A DNA stretch of 64,000 nucleotides. It comes from Paucisalibacillus globulus DSM 18846 (GTDB lineage Bacteria > Bacillota > Bacilli > Bacillales > Amphibacillaceae). The notes below the pieces were generated by a model, which searched no databases, was not told the origin of the DNA, and worked only from the letters and a program-made list of their open reading frames with translations. The position numbers and the translations under genes are program-made. The stretch covers positions 163,795 through 227,794 of the forward strand of contig NZ_KI519439.1 in NCBI RefSeq assembly GCF_000482485.1. The letters are read 5' to 3'. Of this stretch, positions 18,372 through 28,909 are shown piece by piece (positions within the stretch are counted from its first letter, which is position 1; every line of letters starts with the position of its first letter).

Positions 18372-19472
18372 TTGAATACCGAACAAAATGATGAAGCACT
18401 TTTTCTACCATTTATGCAAATTCCTACGGGCCATCATCATGTTGCTGATGCAGTAATGGAAGAATTACAACGAACTGTCAAAAGAATGAGTTGTGACAAA
18501 GTGGATATTCTTTCTTATAGTTATGGAAAAATAGAAAAACTCGTATCTGCGACCTATATAAATTGGATTAAAGTGATGCCAAAAGCATATGACTTCCTTT
18601 ATAATACTTTAGCCGTTAAAAACCAAACAAAGCGTTCTAGACAATTATTGTACGAGGCAATGTTTACATCATTTTTTATGAAGTTAATTAAGGAAAATAA
18701 CCCTAGTATTGTGTTTTGTACCCATTGCCTTCCCTCCAATATTGCAAGTATTTTAAAAGAAAAAGGAAAGCTGCAAGCAATTACCGTTAATGTCTACACG
18801 GATTATTTCATTAATAGAGTATGGGGGATAAGGGGAATCGACTACCATTTTGTCCCTTCGATTAGGGTAAAACAGTTTTTAGAGAAATTAGGGGTGGAAA
18901 AGGAAAGAATCTTTTTGACTGGCATCCCGGTACATCCTGTTTTTCGAAAACAATCGGAAAGAACACGTAATACACAACTTCGGGTTTTAGTAACGGGGGG
19001 AAGTTTAGGTGTTGGGGCCATTGAAAAAATAATTCCACCTAATCCAGAGATAAGATATAAGGTTCTCTGTGGACAAAATAAAAAACTTTTATATAAGCTG
19101 AACTCACTAAAAAATCCACTTATTGAACCCGTCGCTTATGTAACAAAAAAAGAAGATATAAATAAACTATACAATGAAGTAGATGCAGTCATTACAAAGC
19201 CAGGAGGAGTTACTGTAAGTGAATGTTTAATGAAACGAATACCAATCTTCACCACAAACGCCCTCCCAGGCCAAGAAAAAATAAACGAAATGGAATTATT
19301 ACAATTAGGAGTAGCCAACCCACTTGACCCATTCAAAAATATCGAACATCAAGTAATAAATTTTTTCCAGAGTAAAGAAAAGCAAGAACAATATTATAAA
19401 AACCTAAATGTGTATCATACTCATTTAGATAAAAAATCATTAGCAGATATATTGTTAGAGCTTTGCAATTAA
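18372..19472 (+). CDS. ykoN: YkoN-like glycosyltransferase (MGDG synthase type, GT28)
   Basis: The 366-residue protein has the N-terminal acceptor domain of MGDG-synthase/UgtP-type enzymes (LPFMQIPTGHHHVADAVMEE, then VFCTHCLPSNIASILKEKGK) and a C-terminal sugar-nucleotide domain with VTGGSLGVG and the GT28 signature DAVITKPGGVTVSECLMKR. Such enzymes add sugars from nucleotide donors to diacylglycerol at the membrane; the precise sugar is not predictable. The start is TTG (TTG AAT ACC), with AAGGTGATGGGG upstream; no good ATG exists nearby. A terminator follows. Confidence 0.82.
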   Translation: MNTEQNDEALFLPFMQIPTGHHHVADAVMEELQRTVKRMSCDKVDILSYSYGKIEKLVSATYINWIKVMPKAYDFLYNTLAVKNQTKRSRQLLYEAMFTSFFMKLIKENNPSIVFCTHCLPSNIASILKEKGKLQAITVNVYTDYFINRVWGIRGIDYHFVPSIRVKQFLEKLGVEKERIFLTGIPVHPVFRKQSERTRNTQLRVLVTGGSLGVGAIEKIIPPNPEIRYKVLCGQNKKLLYKLNSLKNPLIEPVAYVTKKEDINKLYNEVDAVITKPGGVTVSECLMKRIPIFTTNALPGQEKINEMELLQLGVANPLDPFKNIEHQVINFFQSKEKQEQYYKNLNVYHTHLDKKSLADILLELCN

Positions 19473-19481
19473 ATACATAAA

Positions 19482-19514
19482 TACAACTGCACATAGAGGC
19501 AGTTGTTTTCTTTG
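19482..19514 (+). terminator. Rho-independent terminator after ykoN
   Basis: ACAACTGC pairs with GCAGTTGT around a loop of about 8 nt, followed by TTTCTTTG. Confidence 0.8.
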
Positions 19515-19639
19515 TTTTAACTGTTTTTTAATAGAAGGTAAATACTGCATGAAAATGAATAGTAACAACTGTTAACATTTAATTAGCTAAATTCTTGAAC
19601 ACAAAGCAAAAAATAGTTACTATGTAATTATACAAAAAA

Positions 19640-19653
19640 CGAATGTTAGTTCG
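19640..19653 (+). promoter_or_regulatory. LexA (SOS) box upstream of uvrB
   Basis: CGAATGTTAGTTCG matches the Bacillus LexA/DinR consensus CGAAC-N4-GTTCG with one mismatch. It lies 70 nt before uvrB, a known SOS operon in B. subtilis. A -10-like TATATT at about 19673 follows, so the box would overlap the promoter. Confidence 0.85.
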
Positions 19654-19722
19654 TATTTATGTTAAACTAGTGGTATATTATGGTACACTATAAAAGTAGG
19701 TTTTTAGGATGGAGGGAAGGCT

Positions 19723-21708
19723 ATGGAAAATAATACGTTTGAACTGGTTTCAAATTATGAACCGCGTGGAGATCAGCCTAAAGCAATTGAAGAATTAGTC
19801 GAAAAAATACTTACTGGACAACGACACCAAACATTACTAGGTGCCACTGGTACAGGTAAGACCTTTACAGTTTCGAATGTTGTAAAGGAAATTAACCGGC
19901 CAACATTGGTTATTGCCCACAACAAAACTTTGGCAGGTCAATTATATAGTGAGTTTAAAGAATTCTTCCCGAATAATGCAGTAGAATATTTTGTCAGTTA
20001 TTATGATTATTACCAGCCAGAGGCATATGTCCCTTCCACCGACACATTTATAGAAAAAGATGCGAGTATTAATGATGAAATAGATAAGTTACGACATTCG
20101 GCAACATCGGCATTGTTTGAACGGAATGATGTATTAATCGTTGCGAGTGTATCTTGTATATATGGTTTAGGTAACCCAGAAGAATACGGTGCACAAGTGT
20201 TGTCACTAAGAATGGGAATGGAAAAAGATCGTGACCAACTATTACGTGATTTAGTTGATATTCAATATGCACGTAATGATATTGATTTTCAACGTGGTAC
20301 TTTTCGAGTTCGTGGGGATTCGGTTGAAATTATTCCTGCATCTCGTGAAGAACATTGTATTCGTGTTGAGTTTTTCGGAGATGAAATAGATAGAATTCGA
20401 GAAGTGGATGCTTTAACTGGAGAGATTATCGGTGATCGTGATCATGTTGCTATTTTCCCAGCTTCCCACTTCGTAACCCGTGAAGAAAAAATGAAACTAG
20501 CAATTGCAAATATAGAAAAAGAGTTAGAAGAACGATTAGAAGAGCTTCGTAGTAACAATAAATTACTAGAAGCGCAACGTTTGGAACAAAGAACTAATTA
20601 TGATCTAGAAATGATGAAAGAGATGGGATTTTGCTCTGGAATCGAAAACTATTCTAGACATTTAACATTAAGAGAATCTGGTGCAACACCATATACATTA
20701 ATAGACTATTTTCCAAAAGATTTCCTCGTAGTTGTGGATGAGTCCCATGTTACATTACCACAAATTCGTGGAATGTATAATGGGGACCAAGCAAGAAAAC
20801 AAGTCCTTGTGGATCATGGCTTCCGATTGCCATCTGCACTGGATAATAGACCACTTAAGTTTGATGAATTTGATGAAAAAGTTCACCAGATTATCTTTGT
20901 ATCTGCAACCCCGGGCCCGTACGAGTTGGAGCACACCCCAGTTATGACCGAGCAAATCATTCGTCCAACTGGCTTACTGGATCCTATTGTTGAAGTTCGT
21001 CCGATCGAAGGTCAAATTGATGATTTAATTGGTGAAATTAATGCACGGACTGAGAAGAATGAACGTGTCCTTGTTACCACATTAACGAAGAAAATGTCTG
21101 AGGATTTAACCGATTACTTGAAAGAAATAGGGATGAAGGTTGCTTATCTTCATAGTGAAATTAAAACGCTGGAGCGAATTGAAATTATTCGAGACCTACG
21201 GGTTGGAAAATATGATGTTCTTATTGGGATTAACTTACTACGTGAAGGGCTTGATATACCAGAGGTTTCACTTGTTACCATACTTGATGCAGACAAGGAA
21301 GGATTTCTACGTTCCGAGCGCTCTTTAATTCAGACGATGGGGCGTGCAGCTCGTAATGCGAATGGTCGAGTTATCATGTATGCAGATAAAATAACCGATT
21401 CTATGCAAAAAGCCATTGAGGAAACAGAACGACGTCGTGAGAAACAAATAGCTTATAATAAAGAACATAATATTACACCTCAAACGATTCAGAAAAAAGT
21501 TCGTGATGTCATACGCGCAACTGTTGCTGCAGAAGATAAAGTGGAGTACCAAGAAAAGGCAAAGAGTTTGTCAAAATTAACGAAGAAAGAACGAGAAAAG
21601 GTTCTTCAAAATATCGAAAACGAAATGAAGGAAGCTGCAAAAGCGCTTGATTTTGAAAAAGCGGCAGAACTTCGTGATATCCTGTTTGAACTTAAAGCGG
21701 AAGGATGA
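19723..21708 (+). CDS. uvrB: UvrB, excinuclease ABC subunit B
   Basis: The 661-residue helicase-like subunit of nucleotide excision repair has Walker [13 protein letters not shown] (about residues 38-49), the beta-hairpin region with [12 protein letters not shown], the helicase motif [15 protein letters not shown], motif VI with [12 protein letters not shown], and the C-terminal UVR motif that contacts UvrC ([19 protein letters not shown]). UvrA loads it at lesions. AGGAGG-like GGAGGGAAGG precedes the ATG. The uvrA start lies 5 nt after its stop. Confidence 0.98.
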   Translation: MENNTFELVSNYEPRGDQPKAIEELVEKILTGQRHQTLLGATGTGKTFTVSNVVKEINRPTLVIAHNKTLAGQLYSEFKEFFPNNAVEYFVSYYDYYQPEAYVPSTDTFIEKDASINDEIDKLRHSATSALFERNDVLIVASVSCIYGLGNPEEYGAQVLSLRMGMEKDRDQLLRDLVDIQYARNDIDFQRGTFRVRGDSVEIIPASREEHCIRVEFFGDEIDRIREVDALTGEIIGDRDHVAIFPASHFVTREEKMKLAIANIEKELEERLEELRSNNKLLEAQRLEQRTNYDLEMMKEMGFCSGIENYSRHLTLRESGATPYTLIDYFPKDFLVVVDESHVTLPQIRGMYNGDQARKQVLVDHGFRLPSALDNRPLKFDEFDEKVHQIIFVSATPGPYELEHTPVMTEQIIRPTGLLDPIVEVRPIEGQIDDLIGEINARTEKNERVLVTTLTKKMSEDLTDYLKEIGMKVAYLHSEIKTLERIEIIRDLRVGKYDVLIGINLLREGLDIPEVSLVTILDADKEGFLRSERSLIQTMGRAARNANGRVIMYADKITDSMQKAIEETERRREKQIAYNKEHNITPQTIQKKVRDVIRATVAAEDKVEYQEKAKSLSKLTKKEREKVLQNIENEMKEAAKALDFEKAAELRDILFELKAEG

Positions 21709-21713
21709 CCTGC

Positions 21714-24590
21714 ATGCCAAGTAAAGAGATTAATATAAAAGGTGCTAGGGCACATAATTTAAAAAATATCGATATATCCATCCCAAAAAATAAGCTAGTA
21801 GTTGTAACTGGGCTTTCCGGTTCAGGGAAATCCTCGTTAGCATTTGATACGATCTACGCGGAAGGTCAAAGACGTTATGTGGAGTCGTTATCTGCGTACG
21901 CTCGCCAATTTCTAGGTAATATGGATAAGCCTGATGTAGATACCATAGATGGATTATCCCCTGCGATTGCCATTGACCAGAAGACAACAAGTAGGAACCC
22001 GCGTTCAACGGTTGGAACTGTGACAGAAATATATGATTACTTACGATTATTATATGCTAGAATTGGGCATCCAGTATGCCCTACTCATGGTATTGAAATA
22101 TCATCTCAAACGGTTCAGCAGATGGTTGATCGGGTCATGGATTATCCGGAACGTACGAAGATGCAACTACTTGCTCCCGTGATTTCTGGTAAAAAGGGAG
22201 AGCATGTAAAAGTTTTAGAAAACCTTAAAAAAGAAGGCTTTGTTCGTATTCGTGTGGATAATGAGATGCGCGAGGTTTCCGAAGAAATTAAATTAGAGAA
22301 AAATAAAAAACATACGATTGAAGTAGTGGTAGACCGTGTGATGGTTAAGCATGGGATAGAAGGACGTTTAAGTGACTCCCTTGAGACAGCATTAAGACTT
22401 GGTGAAGGAAGAGTAATAGTTGACGTAATCGGAGAAGAGGAGTTGGTTTTCAGTGAAAACCATTCTTGTCCTATTTGTGGATTTTCCATTGGTGAACTTG
22501 AACCACGATTGTTTTCCTTCAATAGTCCATTTGGAGCTTGTCCTAGCTGTGATGGCCTAGGAACTAATTTAGTAGTTGATGTTGACTTAGTTATTCCGGA
22601 TTGGGATAAGACCTTAAATGAACATGCTATTACAGCATGGGAGCCTGTGAGTTCACAATATTACCCACAGCTTTTGAAAGCTGTTTGTGATCATTATCAA
22701 ATTGATATGGATATCCCGGTGAAGGATATTCCTAAAGAACAAATGGACAAAATCCTCTTTGGTAGTGGAAAAGATAAAATTCATTTTTACTATAAGAGTG
22801 AATTCGGGCAAACTCGTGATAGCATGATCAATTTCGAAGGTGTACTAAATAATATTGCTCGTCGTTATAAGGAGTCCTCATCTGACTATATTCGTGAGAG
22901 CTTAGAAAAATATATGCGGAATAAAAACTGTCCGACATGTAAAGGACATCGTTTGAAAGAAGAAGCTTTAGCGGTAAAAGTTAATGATATGCACATTAGT
23001 AGCATTACAGATTTTTCTATTACAGAAGCAATGACCTTCTTCCAACAATTAAACCTTAGTGAAAAAGAAAAACAGATTGCTAAGTTGTTAATTAAGGAAA
23101 TTAATAATCGACTTGAATTTTTAAATAACGTTGGACTGGATTATCTAACCCTATCTCGAACAGCGGGCACATTATCTGGCGGAGAGGCACAACGTATTCG
23201 CTTAGCAACACAAATTGGTTCAGCATTAACAGGAGTTCTTTATGTTCTAGATGAACCTTCTATCGGACTCCACCAACGTGATAATGATAAGCTGATTGGA
23301 ACCCTAAAAGAAATGCGTGATCTAGATAACTCTCTTATTGTTGTAGAACATGATGAGGACACGATGCTAGCAGCAGATTGGTTAATCGATATTGGTCCTG
23401 GTGCTGGTGAACATGGTGGACAAATCATCGCGAGTGGAACACCTGAGGAAGTAATGAAAAATAAGAAATCCTTAACAGGTCAATACTTAGCTGGTAAAAA
23501 ATATATACCTATTCCGGCTGAACGGAGAAAGCACGATAAGAGATATATAGAAGTTATTGGGGCAAAGGCAAATAATTTAAAGAATGTATCCGTTAAAATT
23601 CCAGTTGGTTTATTTAATGTCGTTACAGGTGTGTCAGGATCAGGAAAAAGCTCACTCGTTAATGAGATTATTTATAAAACACTTTCCAGAGATTTAAACC
23701 GAAGTAAGCAAATACCGGGTCAACATAAGGAACTTAGAGGACTAGAGCATCTGGAAAAAGTAATCAATATCGATCAATCTCCAATTGGACGTACACCAAG
23801 ATCAAACCCTGCAACGTATACAGGAGTGTTTGATGATGTTCGTGATGTATATGCTTCTACCAATGAGGCAAAGGTACGTGGCTATAAAAAAGGACGTTTT
23901 AGTTTTAATGTAAAAGGTGGACGTTGTGAAGCTTGTAAAGGTGACGGAATCATTAAAATAGAAATGCACTTTTTACCGGATGTATATGTGCCTTGTGAAG
24001 TATGCCATGGTCAACGATACAATCGAGAGACATTGGAAGTGAAATATAAAGGTAAGAGCATTGCAGAAGTATTAAATATGACGATTGAAGAAGCATTAGA
24101 GTTTTTTGCAAACATACCAAAAATTAAGCGAAAGATTCAAACCATTGTGGATGTTGGATTAGGGTATGTAAAGCTTGGTCAACCTGCAACAACATTGTCA
24201 GGTGGAGAAGCACAGCGTGTGAAGCTTGCTAGCGAATTACATCGTCGTACTAATGGTAAAACGATGTACATTTTAGATGAACCTACAACCGGTCTTCATG
24301 TGGATGATATCAGTCGGTTATTGAAAGTTCTTCAGCGCCTCGTTGATAATGGGGATACGGTTCTAATTATTGAACATAATCTTGATGTAATTAAAACAGC
24401 TGACCATATCATTGATATTGGACCAGAAGGCGGTGCACGTGGCGGTCAAATCATTGCAACTGGGACTCCTGAAAAGATTTCTGAACAAGTAAACTCTTAT
24501 ACTGGAAGATACTTAAAGCCAGTTTTAGAACGGGATTCTAAAAGGCAAACAGAAGCATTGAAGAAAAAAGAAGAAGTTATTTCGAAATAA
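21714..24590 (+). CDS. uvrA: UvrA, excinuclease ABC subunit A
   Basis: The 958-residue damage-recognition ATPase has two ABC modules: Walker [14 protein letters not shown] (about residue 32) and [13 protein letters not shown] (about 640), with signatures [12 protein letters not shown] and [12 protein letters not shown]. Zinc-finger cysteines are visible ([38 protein letters not shown]). An ATG at 21705 overlaps the uvrB stop but is too close to the ribosome binding site. ATG 21714 is 9 nt from GGAAGG and gives the expected N-terminus ([17 protein letters not shown]). It is cotranscribed with uvrB. Confidence 0.98.
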   Translation: MPSKEINIKGARAHNLKNIDISIPKNKLVVVTGLSGSGKSSLAFDTIYAEGQRRYVESLSAYARQFLGNMDKPDVDTIDGLSPAIAIDQKTTSRNPRSTVGTVTEIYDYLRLLYARIGHPVCPTHGIEISSQTVQQMVDRVMDYPERTKMQLLAPVISGKKGEHVKVLENLKKEGFVRIRVDNEMREVSEEIKLEKNKKHTIEVVVDRVMVKHGIEGRLSDSLETALRLGEGRVIVDVIGEEELVFSENHSCPICGFSIGELEPRLFSFNSPFGACPSCDGLGTNLVVDVDLVIPDWDKTLNEHAITAWEPVSSQYYPQLLKAVCDHYQIDMDIPVKDIPKEQMDKILFGSGKDKIHFYYKSEFGQTRDSMINFEGVLNNIARRYKESSSDYIRESLEKYMRNKNCPTCKGHRLKEEALAVKVNDMHISSITDFSITEAMTFFQQLNLSEKEKQIAKLLIKEINNRLEFLNNVGLDYLTLSRTAGTLSGGEAQRIRLATQIGSALTGVLYVLDEPSIGLHQRDNDKLIGTLKEMRDLDNSLIVVEHDEDTMLAADWLIDIGPGAGEHGGQIIASGTPEEVMKNKKSLTGQYLAGKKYIPIPAERRKHDKRYIEVIGAKANNLKNVSVKIPVGLFNVVTGVSGSGKSSLVNEIIYKTLSRDLNRSKQIPGQHKELRGLEHLEKVINIDQSPIGRTPRSNPATYTGVFDDVRDVYASTNEAKVRGYKKGRFSFNVKGGRCEACKGDGIIKIEMHFLPDVYVPCEVCHGQRYNRETLEVKYKGKSIAEVLNMTIEEALEFFANIPKIKRKIQTIVDVGLGYVKLGQPATTLSGGEAQRVKLASELHRRTNGKTMYILDEPTTGLHVDDISRLLKVLQRLVDNGDTVLIIEHNLDVIKTADHIIDIGPEGGARGGQIIATGTPEKISEQVNSYTGRYLKPVLERDSKRQTEALKKKEEVISK

Positions 24591-24599
24591 TAGTAGTGG

Positions 24600-24645
24600 A
24601 GGATGTCTTAGAAGTTAGCGAACTTTTAAGACATCTTTCTTATTA
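24600..24645 (+). terminator. Rho-independent terminator after uvrA
   Basis: GATGTCTTAGAAGTT pairs with AACTTTTAAGACATC (one G-T pair) around AGCG, followed by TTTCTT. Confidence 0.88.
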
Positions 24646-24695
24646 ATGAAGGATTATTACTTGGAAAATTTAACTTTGATTCTGAGCTTAATTTT

Positions 24696-24724
24696 TTGAC
24701 GAACAGTAGCTGATTCGGTAATGT
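24696..24724 (+). promoter_or_regulatory. Sigma-A promoter of yojF-bshB2
   Basis: TTGACG (24696-24701), 17-nt spacer, TAATGT (24719-24724), placed 29 nt before yojF. Confidence 0.55.
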
Positions 24725-24752
24725 AAAAATAGAAATGTTAGGAGGAAGACGC

Positions 24753-25106
24753 ATGAAACCAATCGAGCTTGATAAAGTCCAAGAAAAACTTGAAAGCTTT
24801 ATAGATAAAGATGTTTATGTACATTTAGAAACAACAAATGGTGCATACGCAAGTCATGTAAATGAAAAGGCATATAATGTAGGAGTTTATATACGAAATG
24901 CAAAGGTTCGTTTTAATCAAGCAAAAATAGTAGGAGACGGAAAATCCTATCGTGCTGGTTTGAAAATGGAAATTGGCTGGATTTATGCGGAGGGATTAAC
25001 GGACTGGGAAATTTTCGAAGGTGAGAAGCTTTTGATGGCTGGTCATGACCGAGAAGGTCGATTAATGGTTGCATTGCAAATTAGTGAAACACCATTTAAC
25101 TATTAA
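24753..25106 (+). CDS. yojF: YojF family protein (DUF1806), paired with bshB2
   Basis: The 117-residue single-domain protein (residues 1-60 include VHLETTNGAYASHVNEKAYN and VGVYIRNAKVRFNQAK) is of the YojF type. Its gene precedes that of a bacillithiol deacetylase in B. subtilis as well. Its biochemical function is not known to me, and a link to bacillithiol is inferred from gene pairing only. TAGGAGG stands 8 nt before ATG 24753; an upstream in-frame start at 24735 lies before this site and is rejected. The next start is 25 nt after its stop. Confidence 0.82.
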   Translation: MKPIELDKVQEKLESFIDKDVYVHLETTNGAYASHVNEKAYNVGVYIRNAKVRFNQAKIVGDGKSYRAGLKMEIGWIYAEGLTDWEIFEGEKLLMAGHDREGRLMVALQISETPFNY

Positions 25107-25131
25107 TATACATTCGAATGAGGTGAACAAA

Positions 25132-25797
25132 ATGGAAAAGCATGTTGTTGTTATATATCCACATCCAGATGATGAATCATTTGGTGCTGCAGGAACGATA
25201 GCAAAATTTCGTGAGCAAGGTGTGCCTGTCACTTATCTTTGTGGGACATTAGGGGAGATGGGCCGTAACATGGGTAACCCAACCTTTGCTAATCGTGAAA
25301 CACTACCGGAAATTAGAAAGAAAGAATTAATTGATGCATGTAATGTTCTCGATATGGAATTACGAATGCTTGGATACCGTGATAAAACACTAGAATATGA
25401 GGACCGAACTGAAGTAGCGGAACTTTTAAAAGGTATCATAGAAGAAATTGACCCAAGCTTAGTGATAACTCATTATCCAGAACATGCTGTTCATCCTGAT
25501 CATGATGCACTAGGATCAGCAGCTGTTGAAGCTGTTCAATTAATGGATCCAAAAAAACGTCCAACTGTATGGGCACAAGCAATTACCAATACCCATATAG
25601 AGGATCTTGGAAATCCTGATATAGTGAATGATGTTCGGGATAACTTTGATAAAAAAATGGATGCGATACTTTGCCATCAGTCACAGGCAAATGGTGTTAT
25701 CCGTAGCTGGAACCAAAGTGAAGACATGGATAACGATTTAAAAGAAGAAGCAATGAAACGTTTAGGCTTTGAATCTTTTTATATCTGGAAGTATTGA
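25132..25797 (+). CDS. bshB2: Bacillithiol biosynthesis deacetylase BshB2
   Basis: The 221-residue LmbE/PIG-L family enzyme has the zinc-binding motif YPHPDDESFGAAGT near the N-terminus and the distal ligand in HPDHDALG (about residue 125). BshB enzymes remove the acetyl group from GlcNAc-malate, the second step in making the thiol bacillithiol. An earlier in-frame start at 25069 would overlap yojF; ATG 25132 is chosen because GAGGTG is 7 nt upstream. The pairing with yojF matches B. subtilis yojF-yojG. Confidence 0.9.
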   Translation: MEKHVVVIYPHPDDESFGAAGTIAKFREQGVPVTYLCGTLGEMGRNMGNPTFANRETLPEIRKKELIDACNVLDMELRMLGYRDKTLEYEDRTEVAELLKGIIEEIDPSLVITHYPEHAVHPDHDALGSAAVEAVQLMDPKKRPTVWAQAITNTHIEDLGNPDIVNDVRDNFDKKMDAILCHQSQANGVIRSWNQSEDMDNDLKEEAMKRLGFESFYIWKY

Positions 25798-25801
25798 AAT
25801 T

Positions 25802-25834
25802 AACCCCGCACTAATGAGTGTGGGGCTTTTTTGA
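25802..25834 (+). terminator. Rho-independent terminator after bshB2
   Basis: CCCCGCACT pairs with AGTGTGGGG around AATG, followed by CTTTTTT. Confidence 0.9.
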
Positions 25835-25870
25835 TGAACTGCGTATATATTTCTTTTTCGGGAAACGTTG

Positions 25871-26183
25871 TCCAATAGAACCGTTCTAAAAGACAAAGTT
25901 AGCGTATTTCGTCAAAGTCAGTCTAATAGCCCTCGTCTAAAGGACAGAGTTCGCGTATTTCCGTAAACTTAGTCTAATAGAACCCGTTTAAAGGACAGAG
26001 TTAGCGTATTTCCGTAAACTTAGTCTAATAGAACCCGTTTAAAGGACAGAGTTAGCGTATTTCCGTAAACTTAGTCTAATAGAACCGTTCTAAAGGACAG
26101 AGTTAGCGTATTTCCGTAAACTTAGTCTAATAGAACCGTTCTAAAGGACAGAGTTAGCGCATTTCCGTAAACTTAGTCTAATA
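25871..26183. repeat. 51-bp tandem repeat array (6 copies plus a partial)
   Basis: Units beginning TCTAATAG start at 25922, 25973, 26024, 26075, 26126 and 26177, with a diverged first unit at 25871; the period is exactly 51 nt. The unit has a conserved core (AACTTAGTCTAATAGAAC, then SGTTCTAAAGGACAGAGTT) and a 15-16-nt remainder (AGCGTATTTCCGTAAA). The core is a quasi-palindrome. The array at 45965-46272 has the same period and core with a different remainder. No coding potential is evident. Confidence 0.93.
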
Positions 26184-26332
26184 AACAAATCAATTAGAAA
26201 TTATCGCGAATTAAATAGGTATTATCTTCACCCTATATTAATACATTTTAAAATAAGACAACCTCAAGAAGGAGATTTTATATAAATGTCGAATAAACTA
26301 TAGTGAAACAATTAAGAGGGGTGGTGAACACT

Positions 26333-26695
26333 TTGTTATTACGGGCAGTTTTATCGATTGTTTTAAACGCAATTGCACTTATTGTTGTTGCGCAACTTTT
26401 TGATAAGTTTCATATAGAAGGATTTAGTACAGCACTTTTAGCAGCATTGATTCTAGGTGTTCTAAATATTTTTGTTAAGCCAATTCTTATTATTTTTACG
26501 TTACCATTTACGATTTTTACTTTGGGATTGTTCTTATTTGTTATTAATGCGGTAACATTAATGATTACACAAGGTGTTATAGGGGAGGACTTTGTCATTG
26601 ATGGTTTTGGTACAGCGTTACTTGCAGCAGTTATTCTTTCTATCCTGAATTTGTTGTTAAATAGACTAGTAAAGGATACACTAACTTCGAAATAA
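26333..26695 (+). CDS. yvlD: YvlD family small membrane protein (phage holin 4-like)
   Basis: About 120 residues with four hydrophobic segments and two internally similar halves (LNAIALIVVAQLFDKFHIEG, TALLAALILGVLNIFVKPI; later DGFGTALLAAVILSILNLLL). This is the YvlD / phage-holin-4-2-like family. The B. subtilis gene also lies upstream of hprK. The start is uncertain. TTG 26333 has GAGGGGTGG 9 nt before it. GTG 26303 is in frame but lacks a ribosome binding site; it overlaps the stop of a five-codon ORF (26286-26303) that does have a strong AAGGAG, so a coupled start there is possible. Confidence 0.78.
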   Translation: MLLRAVLSIVLNAIALIVVAQLFDKFHIEGFSTALLAALILGVLNIFVKPILIIFTLPFTIFTLGLFLFVINAVTLMITQGVIGEDFVIDGFGTALLAAVILSILNLLLNRLVKDTLTSK

Positions 26696-27052
26696 AGTTG
26701 TTGAACCATAGTGTTTTAGTTTGAAAAAATCCAAATTACAAAGCCATTTCACTAGAATTCGTGCAGATCGAATTCTTCTTTTTTTATCCGCTTTGTATTT
26801 TTTATATTTTATTAAAGTAATGTATTCTAACGGAGAAATTCAACTCCGGTTATTCTGGTTTATGCACAATATCCAACAACTAACAAATCGCACGTAAATT
26901 TTTCTAAAATTATCCTTCTTCGAATAAATTGGCCCCGAACATACGTAAGAACTATTCAATTTCCCTGATTTCTAAGTACATCTTTTTTCCTTCCAACTAT
27001 TAAAATATGCTACAATGGGAAACAGTTAGGATTGGTAATGGAGGAAGGTTAA
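26696..27052. other. Intergenic region between yvlD and hprK
   Basis: This stretch holds the terminator at 26753-26787 and then AT-rich sequence with no open reading frame I can support. The hprK promoter probably lies between 26960 and 27030, but no clear hexamer pair is seen. Confidence 0.5.
26753..26787 (+). terminator. Rho-independent terminator after yvlD
   Basis: AGAATTCG pairs with CGAATTCT around TGCAGAT, followed by TCTTTTTTT. Confidence 0.85.
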
Positions 27053-27988
27053 ATGACAACAATCGTACGTACCAAAGAACTATTAGAGAACTTTAATTTA
27101 GATTTAATCGCTGGTGAAGAAGGTATTTATAGGGAGATTACAACGAGTGATATTTCCCGTCCAGGAATAGAAATGACAGGTTATTTTAAATATTATCCAA
27201 AAGAAAGACTTCAGTTAATTGGTAGAACCGAGATGACTTACTTTCTTGATTTAAGTCCGGAAAAACAAATGGCAAGAATGACAGACCTTTGTACAGATGT
27301 AACACCTGGAATTGTGATTACAAGAGGAATGGCCATACCACAAGTGATGATTGATGCAGCTAATAATTCAGGTGTACCAATTCTTCATTCTCCAAGAAAA
27401 ACGACTAGAGTGATTAGTAGGCTTACGAACTATTTAGAAGCAAAGTTTGCTCCATTTACTGCTATCCACGGTGTACTTGTAGATATTTATGGAGTTGGTG
27501 TGTTAATTACTGGTCAGAGTGGTGTTGGTAAAAGTGAAACAGCACTTGAACTTGTAAAAAGAGGGCATCGACTTGTTGCTGATGATAGTGTGGAAATTCG
27601 CCAAGAGGATTATGACACACTTATTGGAAATTCACCACCACTAATTGAGCATTTATTGGAAATTCGTGGATTAGGAATCATCAATGTTATGACATTATTT
27701 GGTGCAGGAGCAGTTCGAAGTCATAAGAAAATCTCAATGATTATCAATTTGGAAATCTGGGATGCAAAAAAGCAATATGACCGTTTAGGATTAGATGAAG
27801 ATAAAATGAAAATTATGGATGTTGATCTTCCGAAGGCAACTATTCCAGTACGGCCAGGTAGAAACTTGGCTGTTATCATAGAAGTTGCTGCAATGAATTT
27901 CCGTCTAAAACGAATGGGAGTCAATGCAGCAGAAGAGTTTTCTGAACGATTAAGTAATATGATTATTCAAGATAAAGAATTGGAATAG
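27053..27988 (+). CDS. hprK: HPr kinase/phosphorylase
   Basis: The 311-residue bifunctional enzyme phosphorylates and dephosphorylates Ser46 of HPr and Crh in response to glycolytic state, controlling CcpA-dependent catabolite repression. The N-terminal domain (1-125) is followed by [11 protein letters not shown] with the catalytic His, Walker [15 protein letters not shown] (about 153-166), and the family signature [19 protein letters not shown] (about 203). GGAGGAAGG precedes the ATG. It starts the hprK-lgt-yvoD-ppaX-yvoF cluster; its substrate Crh is encoded 10 kb downstream. Confidence 0.97.
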   Translation: MTTIVRTKELLENFNLDLIAGEEGIYREITTSDISRPGIEMTGYFKYYPKERLQLIGRTEMTYFLDLSPEKQMARMTDLCTDVTPGIVITRGMAIPQVMIDAANNSGVPILHSPRKTTRVISRLTNYLEAKFAPFTAIHGVLVDIYGVGVLITGQSGVGKSETALELVKRGHRLVADDSVEIRQEDYDTLIGNSPPLIEHLLEIRGLGIINVMTLFGAGAVRSHKKISMIINLEIWDAKKQYDRLGLDEDKMKIMDVDLPKATIPVRPGRNLAVIIEVAAMNFRLKRMGVNAAEEFSERLSNMIIQDKELE

Positions 27989-28000
27989 GAGAGTGAGTTT

Positions 28001-28882
28001 ATGAGTTGCGCTGCGCCATCGCTAGATCGGGTATTTTTACAAATTGGTTCTTTACCGATTTATTGGTATGGAGTCATTATTGCTGCTGGGGCATTTTTAG
28101 GACTTTACATAGCAATGAAAGAGTCTGATCGATTAGGAGTAAATAAAGATCTAATTGTGGATTTGGTAGTATTCGCAATCCCAATTTCCATTATTTTTGC
28201 ACGAATTTATTATGTTGCTTTTGAATGGGATCGTTATGCGGGCGGCCCTTGGTGGAAAGTGTTTGCAGTTTGGGAAGGTGGAATTGCAATTCACGGAGCT
28301 TTAATCGGTGCGGTTTTAACTGCAGTTGTGTTTACTAAAGTTAAAAAAATACCATTCTGGCAGCTGGCTGATATTCTTGCACCAAGCTTAATACTAGGAC
28401 AAGCAATTGGGCGTTGGGGAAACTTCATGAACCAAGAGGCTCATGGTGGGCCAATTACAAATCAAAATGTTATCGATACGCATTATAATATACTACCTGA
28501 TTTTATTATGAATCAAATGTGTATTGAGGGTACATATTATTATCCGACGTTCCTTTATGAGTCGTTGTGGAATATATTGGTTCTAATTTTATTGTTATGG
28601 TTACGTCGTAAAAATCCAATTCGTGGTACTGTATTCCTGACGTATTTAGCTACTTATTCTGTTGGACGTTTCTTTATTGAAGGAATGCGTACGGATAGTC
28701 TATATATTATTGGAAATCTACGTACAGCGCAATTCATTTCTGTAGTATTATTTGTTGGAGCTATTATTCTAATCATCTATCGCTATAAAACAGTTAAAAA
28801 GCGATATGAGGATATAGATTCTAAGAAAAATATCGGCAAGAAAAATACCGGCAAGAAAAACAATACAAAAAAGAAAAAATAG
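28001..28882 (+). CDS. lgt: Prolipoprotein diacylglyceryl transferase
   Basis: The 293-residue polytopic membrane enzyme transfers diacylglycerol from phosphatidylglycerol to the lipobox cysteine of prolipoproteins. It has seven hydrophobic segments and the Lgt signature GRWGNFMNQEAHGG (about residues 136-149), plus YGVIIAAGAFLG near the N-terminus and WEGGIAIHGALIG. The C-terminal tail carries a short Lys/Asn repeat (KKNIGKKNTGKKNNTKKKK), longer and more basic than usual. It lies 12 nt after hprK. Potential substrates in this window include CccB and the cystine-binding lipoprotein. Confidence 0.97.
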   Translation: MSCAAPSLDRVFLQIGSLPIYWYGVIIAAGAFLGLYIAMKESDRLGVNKDLIVDLVVFAIPISIIFARIYYVAFEWDRYAGGPWWKVFAVWEGGIAIHGALIGAVLTAVVFTKVKKIPFWQLADILAPSLILGQAIGRWGNFMNQEAHGGPITNQNVIDTHYNILPDFIMNQMCIEGTYYYPTFLYESLWNILVLILLLWLRRKNPIRGTVFLTYLATYSVGRFFIEGMRTDSLYIIGNLRTAQFISVVLFVGAIILIIYRYKTVKKRYEDIDSKKNIGKKNTGKKNNTKKKK

Positions 28883-28909
28883 CATCAATTGGAAAGAGGT
28901 AAACACTAT

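Noticed and set aside
25871-26183. CRISPR-like array
   Set aside because: The period and repeat length resemble a CRISPR, but the part between cores is the same in every unit rather than unique, and there are no cas genes. It is a plain tandem repeat. The same applies to 45965-46272.
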